Source: Lachnospiraceae bacterium | GTDB taxonomy: Bacteria > Bacillota > Clostridia > Lachnospirales > Lachnospiraceae | NCBI GenBank assembly: GCA_017430085.1 | Contig: JAFRNR010000022.1 | Coordinates: 19,614-83,613, forward strand | DNA length: 64,000 nt | Direction of reading: 5' to 3' | In this document: one piece after another, positions 1 through 7,544 of the stretch | Layout of the letters: the number at the start of each line of letters is the position of its first letter | Position numbering within the stretch: the stretch's first letter is position 1 | Made by a program: the position numbers and the translations under genes | The notes under the pieces: model-generated | What the model was told of the DNA's origin: nothing | The model's database searches: none | The model's input: only the letters and a program-made list of their open reading frames with translations

Positions 1-51
1 GACCACGGGTTCTTTGAGACGCCGGCCCGGTATGCCTGGAGCCGGCCATAG
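1..51 (+). CDS. C-terminal end of a gene cut by the window edge
   Basis: Reading from base 1 in frame 1 gives 16 codons ending in a TAG stop at 49-51, with the last residues RYAWSRP. A terminator follows at 78-118, which supports this being a real gene end. Too little remains to identify the family. Confidence 0.5.
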   Translation, partial: DHGFFETPARYAWSRP

Positions 52-77
52 GACAAGAAACAGGTAGAAGAGTCAGT

Positions 78-118
78 AAAAAGCCCTTTACCGCGAAATA
101 AGCGGCGGAGGGCTTTTT
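78..118 (+). terminator. Intrinsic terminator of the upstream gene
   Basis: AAAAAGCCC at 78-86 pairs with GGGCTTTTT at 110-118, with an inner CCGC/GCGG stem. The A-rich 5' arm and T-rich 3' arm let it work in both directions, so it probably also ends the convergent XRE gene. Confidence 0.8.
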
Positions 119-131
119 GTGTGAGGGAGAA

Positions 132-153
132 AGGGACGGAGCGAACCGTCCCT
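132..153. repeat. GGGACGG palindrome (dispersed family copy)
   Basis: AGGGACGG at 132-139 pairs with CCGTCCCT at 146-153 around a 6-base loop. It lies just beyond the stop codon of the XRE gene and shares its core with the other palindromes listed in this window. Confidence 0.6.
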
Positions 154-161
154 GTGTCCCG

Positions 162-1325
162 TTATTCCTGCGTCCGGCGCACCCAGTCCGCCCAGCGGGG
201 ATCGGCCTGCAGTTCCGCCTTCACTCTGTTGTATTCCGGGGCGTCCCACCAGGGCCAGAGGCCCGGGAGTTCCTTGCGGAATGCGCTGTTCTCCGGGACT
301 TTTTCGGCGCAGATCCGCACGTGGCGGAGGAGCGGGGAGGTGAAGTATTCGCCGGAGGAGGCGCGCAGGCTGTCCAGAGCGGCCGCGTAGGCCAGGGCGT
401 TGTCCAGGGCCGCGAAAGCGGCGTCGCGGTCGCCGGCCAGCCACAGATAGTAGGAGCGGAGCATCTGCAGGCAGGCCAGGAGGCCGGAATTGCGGCCGAA
501 GCGGCGGTCAGGGCAGATGCCTTCATAAAAACCCTCCGCGTTCTGCAGCAAAGCCGCAGCGTCCTGCGGGGCGATGGTACGGTCCGCCAGAACGATCTGG
601 ACGACGAGTTCCGCGCTTTTCTGCATCGTCTCCAGCAGTGCTTCCCCGCAGGCGGCTACCGCCTCCCGGCCGTCAAACGCCTGGATCCGCAGGAAGGGCC
701 GGGACGCCGTCAGCTCCGGCGCGGACTCCGCCAGGAGCAGGGCTTTTTCGTGCTCGCCCATGTTTTTATACAGCTGCGCCAACTCGGTCACCGCCTGCTC
801 GCGCGCGGTGCCTGCGGGGAGGGAGAGCAGCAGTTTTTCATAGAGTTTGACGGCCTCCTGCCATTCGGGATACGTTTTGTGGCGTTCGGTGTCGTATACA
901 CTGAACCCGTCGCCGCCGTTGATATGGTGCTCGCCGCGGCGCACGTAGCCGGCGTTGTACAGTGCGGAGGCCAGCGCCAGCGTGAGCGTCTCATTGCCCG
1001 GGAACTCGATCAGTGCCTCCCGCGCCAGAGCGATGCACGCGTCCAGGCAGACGTCCTCGCCGTTGTTCTGCCGGTTCATCCCGCGGATCTTCTCCGCCAG
1101 CGCCTCCACCTTTTTCTCCCGTTCATTGTCATATCCGAACAGCTCGTCGATCGAGACGCCGAAATAATTGGCGAGCGGCGCGATCATCTCCATGTCCGGA
1201 TAACAGATCCCCTTTTCCCAGCGCGATACCGCCTGCGCGGTCACGCCGAGCGCGCCTGCCAGCGCCTCCTGCGTCCTGCCGTCGCGCAGACGCAGCGTTT
1301 TGATCTTTTCTCCTAACTGGATCAT
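162..1325 (-). CDS. XRE-family transcriptional regulator with TPR-like C-terminus
   Basis: The protein has 387 residues. Residues 6-62 form a Cro/C1-type helix-turn-helix (GVTAQAVSRWEKG, then PDMEMIAPLANYFGVSIDELFG). The rest is helical, with alternating Ala/Leu-rich segments that resemble TPR repeats. This XRE-plus-TPR layout is common in Clostridia, where the C-terminal part is thought to sense a peptide or partner protein; that role is inferred here. The start at 1325 is chosen because GGAG lies a few bases upstream; an ATG 26 codons further out would place the start inside the promoter. The ligand and target genes are unknown. Confidence 0.85.
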   Translation of the reverse strand: MIQLGEKIKTLRLRDGRTQEALAGALGVTAQAVSRWEKGICYPDMEMIAPLANYFGVSIDELFGYDNEREKKVEALAEKIRGMNRQNNGEDVCLDACIALAREALIEFPGNETLTLALASALYNAGYVRRGEHHINGGDGFSVYDTERHKTYPEWQEAVKLYEKLLLSLPAGTAREQAVTELAQLYKNMGEHEKALLLAESAPELTASRPFLRIQAFDGREAVAACGEALLETMQKSAELVVQIVLADRTIAPQDAAALLQNAEGFYEGICPDRRFGRNSGLLACLQMLRSYYLWLAGDRDAAFAALDNALAYAAALDSLRASSGEYFTSPLLRHVRICAEKVPENSAFRKELPGLWPWWDAPEYNRVKAELQADPRWADWVRRTQE

Positions 1326-1367
1326 GGTTTTATCTCCTTCATTCCCTGATTTCACCGGTGTGGTTTC

Positions 1368-1396
1368 ATTATAGGGGAGGGGCAGGGGAGAATCAA
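1368..1396 (-). promoter_or_regulatory. Promoter of the XRE regulator gene
   Basis: On the minus strand TTGATT (1396-1391), a 17-base spacer and TATAAT (1373-1368) form a near-consensus sigma-70/sigma-A promoter about 40 bases before the start codon. Confidence 0.75.
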
Positions 1397-1549
1397 TTAT
1401 CAATTTGTTGTTTTATTTTCAATTATTCGTTGAATTGCAGCCCGCTCCGTTTTTACGCTCCGCCGCAGAAAATACGACAAAACACCATAATGCCTCTTCA
1501 CAGAGAAAGAAAAGCCGGGCACTGCAGTGCTTGCAGAGACTTTGCAAAT

Positions 1550-1567
1550 CTGTTATCAACATAACAG
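1550..1567. promoter_or_regulatory. Candidate operator before the VOC gene
   Basis: CTGTTAT and ATAACAG form a perfect 7-base inverted repeat around CAAC. A second perfect palindrome, GCACTGCAGTGC, lies at 1519-1530. Both sit between the XRE and VOC genes, so the divergent XRE protein is a possible binder; this is inference only. Confidence 0.35.
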
Positions 1568-1608
1568 AAATACAGCTGCCAAGGGCGGGCCTGGATGAGG
1601 AGGGTATC

Positions 1609-1953
1609 ATGAGCGAATTCAGGATCAAACACATAGGAATACGGACCGACAGCACAGAAGAGGCGGCGTCAACGGCGGCGCTGCTGGCTATGCTGTTCGA
1701 TCTTTCGGAGACTCACGAGACTGCTTCTGCCGTTTGGGCGGGCGACCTGTTCGAGGTGATGCGCGGCGATAAATGGGGCGCCCGCGGGCACGTGGCCATG
1801 CAGACCGATGACGTGGAAGCGGCCATGGAGTCTCTTCGCGCCAAAGGGATCGGTTTTCGGGAAAACACGGTCAGGCGAAATGCGGAAGGAAAGATCATTT
1901 TCGTCTATCTGGACAGGGAGATCGCCGGCTTTCAGTTTCATCTGACAATTTAG
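1609..1953 (+). CDS. VOC-fold (glyoxalase-like) protein, KDPG-aldolase-associated type
   Basis: A 114-residue single-domain protein. It begins FRIKHIGIRTDS, has WAGDLFEVM and GHVAMQTDDVEAAMESLRAKG in the middle and ends with IIFVYLDREIAGFQFHL. From memory this pattern resembles the VOC module found as a C-terminal tail on some clostridial KDPG aldolases, here standing alone. The metal-binding positions of true glyoxalases are not clearly present, so a binding rather than catalytic role is possible. The start at 1609 has GAGGAGGG upstream; the longer open frame from 1405 has no such site and lacks homology-like content. Confidence 0.75.
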   Translation: MSEFRIKHIGIRTDSTEEAASTAALLAMLFDLSETHETASAVWAGDLFEVMRGDKWGARGHVAMQTDDVEAAMESLRAKGIGFRENTVRRNAEGKIIFVYLDREIAGFQFHLTI

Positions 1954-1973
1954 GGCCGGTGCTCAGCAGAAAA

Positions 1974-2029
1974 GAGGGGCTGCCGCAGAATGAAGGTGAG
2001 AAATCATCTGGAGAGCGGCAGCTCCTTTT
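1974..2029 (+). terminator. Terminator after the VOC gene
   Basis: GCTGCCGC near 1979-1986 pairs with GCGGCAGC at 2015-2022. The stem is extended by G-rich/CTCC bases and followed by TTTT. Confidence 0.65.
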
Positions 2030-2451
2030 CGTAAAGAAATATGCCTGGCGGCGATAATGGCCGGTGCCTGCGCGGCGATCTCAAACGTTCTGACGGATCC
2101 GCTTCCGTTCTGTTTTTTCAGCTGAGAATACACATATATCCGCAAAAAGTTTGCGTATCTTCCTACCTCCTCTGAGAATAGTTGACGGTTCGTCTTTCGA
2201 ATTCATATAATTTCCCCAACAGCGCCGTGACCTTAATAAACAATTGAAGGCGCTACGGGCCGTTTCCCTGTTAAAACAAAGAAATAACTGTATTTCGGAC
2301 GGGAAAAGAGAAGATAAGAAAGTAAGAATAGAATAGAAACAGGACAAAATGGAAAATAGACACGATATTTCCCGGATGATATAAATAGGGCGAAAGTTGA
2401 GCCGAAGAACAGAATACGCAGAGCAATCATCATTTTTTCAGGGAGGTCATT
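2030..2451 (+). promoter_or_regulatory. Long upstream region of the first TRAP cluster with two promoter candidates
   Basis: No gene is apparent in this region. Two sigma-A-like promoters point toward the MBL gene: TTGACG (2182-2187)-N18-TATAAT (2206-2211), and TAGACA (2357-2362)-N17-TATAAA (2380-2385). Transcripts from the distal one would have a leader of more than 200 bases. No known riboswitch fold was recognised. The ribosome site GGGAGG is at about 2440. Confidence 0.6.
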
Positions 2452-3264
2452 ATGGAAAAAAAGGAACCCGTCTATAAGATTAACGTGCTCCACGTTGCCA
2501 ACGTTATCAACAGCGACCAGAGCAACCACGTCCTGAAGTATCATCAGGGCGAAAAGTGCAATTCGCCCACGTATTCTTATCTGATCACCGGGGAGAATAT
2601 CCCGCCCATGCTAGTCGACACCGGCATTATGGAACGGTTCCCCCAGATCATGCGGCGTCTCGGGATGGACGGCGTGATCCTGAAAACATACGAGGAAGCA
2701 CTGGGCGAACTCGGGTATAAACTGGAAGACATTAAAGTCATCCTGCACACTCATCTTCACATCGACCACGCCGGCAATGACGATCTGTTCCCGAATGCCA
2801 AGATCATCATGCCCCGCAAGGAGCTGATGTTTGCCGTGGCCGGCATCATGGACGAGCAGTATCCCGCCGAGTATATCACCTATCTGGTCGAGCAGAGCCA
2901 CGTGCCTGGCAGAATGCGTCTGATCGACTGCGACATCAACATCGCCCCGGGCATCCGTCTGGAGATCAATGAAGCCCACACCTGGGGCAGCATGAACATC
3001 TGCGTCAACACCAGAAAGGGACTGGCCATCATGTGCGGCGACGTCATTTACGACGAAACGCTGCAGTGCCATGAAAACGATGTGTTCCTGGACGTTGCCG
3101 AGCAGTGCAAGAATCCCATCCAGGGATTCGGCGACCGCCCGACCGGCAACAACTGGAACAACTGGGCCGCCAAAATGGGCGTCGTCGACGTCATGAGCAA
3201 AGCGGACGTGGTCCTTCCCAGTCACGATCCCAGAGTCGTCCAACTGTACGGCTATGAGATATAA
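2452..3264 (+). CDS. MBL-fold metallohydrolase (N-acyl homoserine lactonase-like)
   Basis: The 270-residue protein carries the metallo-beta-lactamase zinc motif HTHLHIDH at residues 99-106. Later come a His (EAHTWGSMN), an Asp (MCGDVIYDE) and a His near the C-terminus (LPSHDPRV), which complete a two-metal site. The pattern fits the lactonase/AttM-like branch, enzymes that open lactones or cleave esters. It has no signal peptide, so it acts in the cytosol. It lies 21 bases before a TAXI binding-protein gene, so it probably processes the imported substrate. A quorum-quenching role is possible but not favoured by this context. Confidence 0.85.
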   Translation: MEKKEPVYKINVLHVANVINSDQSNHVLKYHQGEKCNSPTYSYLITGENIPPMLVDTGIMERFPQIMRRLGMDGVILKTYEEALGELGYKLEDIKVILHTHLHIDHAGNDDLFPNAKIIMPRKELMFAVAGIMDEQYPAEYITYLVEQSHVPGRMRLIDCDINIAPGIRLEINEAHTWGSMNICVNTRKGLAIMCGDVIYDETLQCHENDVFLDVAEQCKNPIQGFGDRPTGNNWNNWAAKMGVVDVMSKADVVLPSHDPRVVQLYGYEI

Positions 3265-3285
3265 TATCAACAGGAGGAGATACCA

Positions 3286-4395
3286 ATGAAAAAGATTCTT
3301 GCACTGCTTCTGGCAGCCGCTATGGTTTTATCGCTTGCCGCGTGCGGCGGAAGCAATAATGAGACGACGGCCGCCCCTACCACGAATGCTCCGACGACGG
3401 CAGCGCCTACGACGGCCGGCCCGACGGCGGAACCCACCAAAGACAGTTCTTTCGACATGAATTCCGTAACCGGTAACTACAGCATTGCCAGTTTTGCTGT
3501 CGGCGGTTCCTGGTATACCATGGCGACTGTCTGCGGGGATGCGTTCACCTCTGCCTGCCCCAATGTGACAGTTGAAGTTCTGTCCGTGGCCGGCGGCGAA
3601 GGCAACCCGCTGCTCCTTCAGTCCGGCGAGGCGGATTTCGGCCTGACTTTCGGTCCTGTCGCCAACTGGGCTTACAACGGCATCATCATTTATGAATCCG
3701 CCAATCCGAAAGTGGCTTCCGTGGCCGGCAAGATCTGCCTGCCGCACCACCTGGACATCATTATCAACAAGGACAGCCAGAGCAAACTCGGCGTCTCCAC
3801 GTTTGACGAACTGATCGAGAAGAAGATCCCGTTCAATCTGGTCACCGCCGTCGTCGGTTCCACCGGCGAACTCTGCGCCAACCTGATCCTCGAGTACTAC
3901 GGCCTGAAATATGAAGATCTGGAAGGCTGGGGATGCAACATCATCCACACGGATTCCTCCACGGCCTTTGAACAGCTCAAGGACGGCATCAGCGACGTCG
4001 GCATTTTCACCAACGGCTATGCGCAGACAGACTGCAACGAAGCGTCCCTGTACGGCACGTTCCGCTGGATGCAGCTTTCCGACGGCCTGATGACCTTCCT
4101 GAAGACCAACTACGGCTTCTCCGATGTGACGGTGAAATCGACCGAGTTCACCGGCATCGACAACGACTTCCCGGCTGTCGGCCTGACCACCAATATCAGC
4201 TGCAATGCGGATCTTCCGGAAGACGTCGTCTATGCTTTCACCAAGGCTCTGTGCGAGAACGGCCACCTGGGCGATTCCTACGTCAACATGGCTTCCTTTG
4301 ATGCGGCCGAGGCCTGCCTCCTTTCCAACAACGGCAATATCCCGCTGCATCCGGGCGCCGAGCGTTACTACAAGGATGCCGGACTTCTGCCGTAA
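3286..4395 (+). CDS. TAXI-family TRAP transporter solute-binding lipoprotein
   Basis: A lipoprotein of 369 residues. The signal peptide ends in LSLAAC with lipidated Cys20, followed by a Thr/Ala/Pro-rich tether (residues about 26-50) that lifts the domain off the membrane. The TAXI domain starts at NYSIASFAVGGSWYTMA and contains the ESANPKVASV and HPGAERYYKDAG elements typical of this family. It captures a small organic acid or amino-acid-like ligand and passes it to the membrane subunit encoded next. AGGAGG precedes the ATG. Confidence 0.92.
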   Translation: MKKILALLLAAAMVLSLAACGGSNNETTAAPTTNAPTTAAPTTAGPTAEPTKDSSFDMNSVTGNYSIASFAVGGSWYTMATVCGDAFTSACPNVTVEVLSVAGGEGNPLLLQSGEADFGLTFGPVANWAYNGIIIYESANPKVASVAGKICLPHHLDIIINKDSQSKLGVSTFDELIEKKIPFNLVTAVVGSTGELCANLILEYYGLKYEDLEGWGCNIIHTDSSTAFEQLKDGISDVGIFTNGYAQTDCNEASLYGTFRWMQLSDGLMTFLKTNYGFSDVTVKSTEFTGIDNDFPAVGLTTNISCNADLPEDVVYAFTKALCENGHLGDSYVNMASFDAAEACLLSNNGNIPLHPGAERYYKDAGLLP

Positions 4396-4436
4396 CGCAG
4401 GGGATCTGACACCTGATCCTTCTTGACATGAAACGG

Positions 4437-4465
4437 GTTGAATGGGGCTTCCTGCCCCATTCAAC
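4437..4465 (+). other. Intergenic hairpin between TRAP binding protein and permease
   Basis: A perfect 12-base-pair stem (4437-4448 with 4454-4465) encloses a TTCCT loop. No T-run follows, so it is more likely an mRNA-stabilising or processing element than a full terminator. It could let the binding protein be made in excess over the permease. Confidence 0.65.
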
Positions 4466-4530
4466 TCATACTTGAGACGCATCCCAAAGTCCTGACTTTA
4501 TTTAAATGTGATTTTTTGAGAAAGGAGAGC

Positions 4531-4587
4531 ATGCCGCGTTCCGGAAACAGGGATGAGACATGCGGACGGTATGGTAGACAAGATTAA
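4531..4587 (+). CDS. Possible 18-codon leader peptide overlapping the permease start
   Basis: An ATG at 4531 sits about 5 bases after AAAGGAG, the best ribosome site in this gap. It opens an 18-codon frame (MPRSGNRDETCGRYGRQD) ending with TAA at 4587. This overlaps the permease start in another frame, while the permease ATG at 4553 has only a poor site of its own. Translational coupling through this leader is a reasonable reading; a sequencing frameshift is the alternative. Confidence 0.3.
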   Translation: MPRSGNRDETCGRYGRQD

Positions 4588-6451
4588 AAACAGTATTAAA
4601 GAGAACTGGCGTTTATACGTGACGGTCGTTCTTGGCATTGCTCTCCTTGTCATTCAGTATAAGGCGATGCTGAAGGGCAATGTCCAGGTCGCCGCGCACC
4701 GCGTCATTTTCACCAGCCTTTGCGCCGCCTGCTTCTTTTTGAATCATAAGAGCGAGAAACTGCTGGTCAGGTGCGTGAACTGGCTCTGCTTCGGCATTTC
4801 GATCGCGGCGATCATTTACGCGCTGCTCAACGGGGACCGCTGGGCGAAGCGCATTCAGATCGTCAGTCCGATCACGACGGCGGATATCGTGATCTGCATC
4901 CTGCTGACGCTGGTCCTGCTGATCGGCACCAGACGGATCGCCGGCAATGTCCTGACCATTATTACCGTGATATTTATCGCCTACGGCTTTTTCGGCAAGT
5001 ACCTGCCGGGTGCGCTGACGCATAAAGGCTTTTCCATTGCCCGCTTTACCGAGATCAATATGCTTACGACCAGCGGGACGTTCGGCATAGCGACCGGTAC
5101 CGTCGCGACCACGGTGTTCTTCTTCGTGCTATTTACGACGTTCCTGGAATTGTCCGGCGGCGGAAAGCTTTTCATTGACCTGGCCGTCAATGTCTGCGGC
5201 AGAATGCGCGGCGGCACGGCAAAAGGCGCCATCGTATCGGCGGCGCTGATGGGCATGATCAACGGCAGTGCCACGGCCAACGTGTCCGCGGTGGGACCGC
5301 TGACGCTTCCCATCATGAAAAAACACGGGTTCGACCGCGATACGGCGGGCGGCATCGTGGCGGCTTCTTCGACCGGCGGGCTGCTGATGCCCCCTGTCAT
5401 GGGCGCAGCGGCTTTCATCATGGCGGAGAACACGGGTACGCAGTACTCCAGCATCATCATTATGGCGATCTTCCCGGCCATTCTGTACTATTTCGGCATT
5501 TTCCAGCAGACGGATTTCTACTCCCGCCGCAACAATATCGAGGCGCTGAGCAAAGAGGAACTCCCTGACTGGAAGGATTCGCTGAAGAGGTACGGGCTGG
5601 TCCTGATCCCGCTGGTCGTTCTCGTTTACTTTATCATCAGCGGAAACTCCATCATGATGTCGGGCCTGAAGGCTACGGGCGTTCTGATCGTGCTGAGCAT
5701 GATCCGGAAAGAGACGCGGCTGACGCCGAAGAAGATCTGCGCCGGCATCGCGGCAACGCTCAAGGGCATGGTCTCCATCGTGTTCCCGTGCGCAGCCGCG
5801 GGCCTGATCGTCGGGACTGTCATCAACAGCAGTCTGGCCAATAAGATCTCAGCGCTGTTCGTGACGATCTCCGGCGGCAACGTGCTGATCTGCATGCTCT
5901 GCTGTATGGTGGTCTGCATCATCTTCGGCATGGGGATGCCTTCCTCCTCTGCTTACATCCTGGTCGCGATGCTGATGGCTCCGACGCTAATCAAGCTGGG
6001 CATCCCGCTGATGGCGGCGCACTTCTTTGTATTCTATTTTGCGATCCTGAGTTTCGTGACTCCGCCGGTAGCGCTGGCGGCTTATGCCGCGGCCGGCATT
6101 GCGGAAGGGGACGCCTTCAAGACAGGGTTCAAGGCGTTCAAATTCACATTTGCCGGCTTTATCATCCCGTTCATTTTCTGCTTCGATCAGGGACTTCTGA
6201 TGATGGAGAGCATGCCGGAGAACATCATCCGCTTTGTCCTGACCGGGTTTGCGGTCTATCTGCTTTCCGGTGTGTTTGAGAATTATTATTTCGTCAAGCC
6301 GAATCTGGTGCAGAAGATCCTTGCGGCCGCCTCTGCTATCTGTCTGGCTATTCCGGTCCAGATGTTTGACTACATCGGACTGGCCGGCGGCCTCGTGGTG
6401 ATCGTATGGCTCCTGCTTTCCCGGAAGAAAGCGGCGGCTCCGGCAGTATAA
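4553..6451 (+). CDS. TRAP transporter fused permease (DctQ-DctM, 4TM/12TM type)
   Basis: This integral membrane protein has 632 residues. The first about 150 form the small DctQ-like four-helix part and the rest the large DctM-like part. Family motifs include GTVATTVFFFVLFTTFLE, MGMINGSATANVSAVGPL, STGGLLMPPVMGAAAF and GMGMPSSSAYILVAML. With the TAXI lipoprotein encoded upstream it forms a secondary, ion-driven high-affinity importer. The start is uncertain: ATG 4553 or ATG 4571 (MVDKIKNS); neither has a good ribosome site, and a short overlapping frame precedes them. Confidence 0.92.
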   Translation: MRHADGMVDKIKNSIKENWRLYVTVVLGIALLVIQYKAMLKGNVQVAAHRVIFTSLCAACFFLNHKSEKLLVRCVNWLCFGISIAAIIYALLNGDRWAKRIQIVSPITTADIVICILLTLVLLIGTRRIAGNVLTIITVIFIAYGFFGKYLPGALTHKGFSIARFTEINMLTTSGTFGIATGTVATTVFFFVLFTTFLELSGGGKLFIDLAVNVCGRMRGGTAKGAIVSAALMGMINGSATANVSAVGPLTLPIMKKHGFDRDTAGGIVAASSTGGLLMPPVMGAAAFIMAENTGTQYSSIIIMAIFPAILYYFGIFQQTDFYSRRNNIEALSKEELPDWKDSLKRYGLVLIPLVVLVYFIISGNSIMMSGLKATGVLIVLSMIRKETRLTPKKICAGIAATLKGMVSIVFPCAAAGLIVGTVINSSLANKISALFVTISGGNVLICMLCCMVVCIIFGMGMPSSSAYILVAMLMAPTLIKLGIPLMAAHFFVFYFAILSFVTPPVALAAYAAAGIAEGDAFKTGFKAFKFTFAGFIIPFIFCFDQGLLMMESMPENIIRFVLTGFAVYLLSGVFENYYFVKPNLVQKILAAASAICLAIPVQMFDYIGLAGGLVVIVWLLLSRKKAAAPAV

Positions 6452-6475
6452 AGACGATACCGCGGCAGAAAAATC

Positions 6476-6513
6476 AAAAAGCCCCAGATACCGGACGGGT
6501 CTGAGGCTTTTTC
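6476..6513. terminator. Bidirectional terminator between convergent genes
   Basis: AAAAAGCC at 6476-6483 pairs with GGCTTTTT at 6505-6512, with an inner CAGA/TCTG stem. It closes the TRAP operon on the plus strand and the LysR gene on the minus strand. Confidence 0.85.
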
Positions 6514-6514
6514 T

Positions 6515-7414
6515 TTATATTTCCCGGGACTGGAAATCCTGCAGGTATTCTATGATAAACTCTTTAAAATCCAGCGCTGCTTTGGACAGATAGCGCCGGG
6601 GATCCCAGACGAGGATCAGGACCCGCTTGGCATCTTCGTGATCGATCCGGATATAGCGGTTCTGCCCGCCGAGCAGGCCGGCCGCAACGGCGCTTTTTGT
6701 CGTCAGCGCAGACCCGTAATTGGCCAGGATCAGGTCTTTCCGCAGTGTATAGTCGCATTCCAGGACCGTATTGCTGATCAGGTGGTGGCGTTTGAAATAA
6801 TCCTCGCAGAAAGCGCGGAACGGGGCGGTCTGCGGAAGACTGATTAGAGGAAGATCGGAAAGCTGTTCCAGAGAAATGGTTGTCTGCTCCGCGAAAGGAT
6901 GCTGCGGAGAAACACACAGATACAGGGGGTCGTCGCAAAGGACCGTATAGTCGAGATGATCCAGCTTATAGTCTCCCAGGCCTGCGATCGCAAAATCGAC
7001 AGCTGAGGAGTTCATGATATCAAGAAACTGATCCAGGCTGTAGTTCTGCTGCCGGATCTTATAGGAGGGGTACCGGCTTCCGAAAATGCGCAGGGCGTCG
7101 GTCCAGACGACGGAGTTGGACATGCAGAAGGTGACGGTATTTTCCTCCCGGCCGAACAGTCTTTCCAGCGTATCCTGCCCGTTCTGCAGGGTCCGGAGCG
7201 CTTCCTCCACGTAATCCAGATAAACTTTGCCGGCTTCGTTGAGCCGGATCTTTTTGCCGTCCCGGGAAAAGAGGCGCATCCCCAGGCTGTCTTCCAGTTT
7301 TTTGATCAGGATGCTCAGGGTGGTCTGCGAAACAAATAAGGCCTCCGCCGTTTTGGAGATGTTTTCCCTTTTGGCCACTTCACGGAAATAAATGAGCTGC
7401 TGTAAGGTGATCAT
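6515..7414 (-). CDS. LysR-family transcriptional regulator
   Basis: The 299-residue product has an N-terminal winged helix-turn-helix (residues 1-60: ITLQQLIYFREVAKRENISKTAEALFVSQTTLS) followed by a two-lobed effector-binding domain. The start at 7414 is preceded by GGAGG; a longer frame to 7450 would include AT-rich promoter sequence. It is convergent to the TRAP operon and divergent from the CoA-transferase operon, so it most likely senses a pathway metabolite and controls one or both. The effector is unknown. Confidence 0.9.
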   Translation of the reverse strand: MITLQQLIYFREVAKRENISKTAEALFVSQTTLSILIKKLEDSLGMRLFSRDGKKIRLNEAGKVYLDYVEEALRTLQNGQDTLERLFGREENTVTFCMSNSVVWTDALRIFGSRYPSYKIRQQNYSLDQFLDIMNSSAVDFAIAGLGDYKLDHLDYTVLCDDPLYLCVSPQHPFAEQTTISLEQLSDLPLISLPQTAPFRAFCEDYFKRHHLISNTVLECDYTLRKDLILANYGSALTTKSAVAAGLLGGQNRYIRIDHEDAKRVLILVWDPRRYLSKAALDFKEFIIEYLQDFQSREI

Positions 7415-7455
7415 GCGGCCTCCTAAATTGATGAACATAAATATATACATTAAAT

Positions 7456-7484
7456 ATTATATATTTTTATTGTTATCAAGTCAA
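7456..7484 (-). promoter_or_regulatory. Promoter of the LysR gene with overlapping LysR box
   Basis: On the minus strand TTGACT (7484-7479)-N17-TATAAT (7461-7456) is a near-consensus promoter. Across its -35 lies the inverted repeat ATTG-N9-CAAT (7469-7485), which fits the T-N11-A pattern bound by LysR proteins and suggests autoregulation. Confidence 0.7.
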
Positions 7485-7499
7485 TGTTAAACTGATATT
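7470..7499 (+). promoter_or_regulatory. Candidate divergent promoter of the CoA-transferase operon
   Basis: TTGTTA (7470-7475), an 18-base spacer and GATATT form a weaker plus-strand promoter that overlaps the LysR box and the lysR -35. A weak promoter beside a LysR site is typical of activator-dependent transcription. Confidence 0.4.
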
Positions 7500-7544
7500 A
7501 CCGGGAGGCGACTCCTCAGAAACGGCTGAAGGGAGGACTGAATA

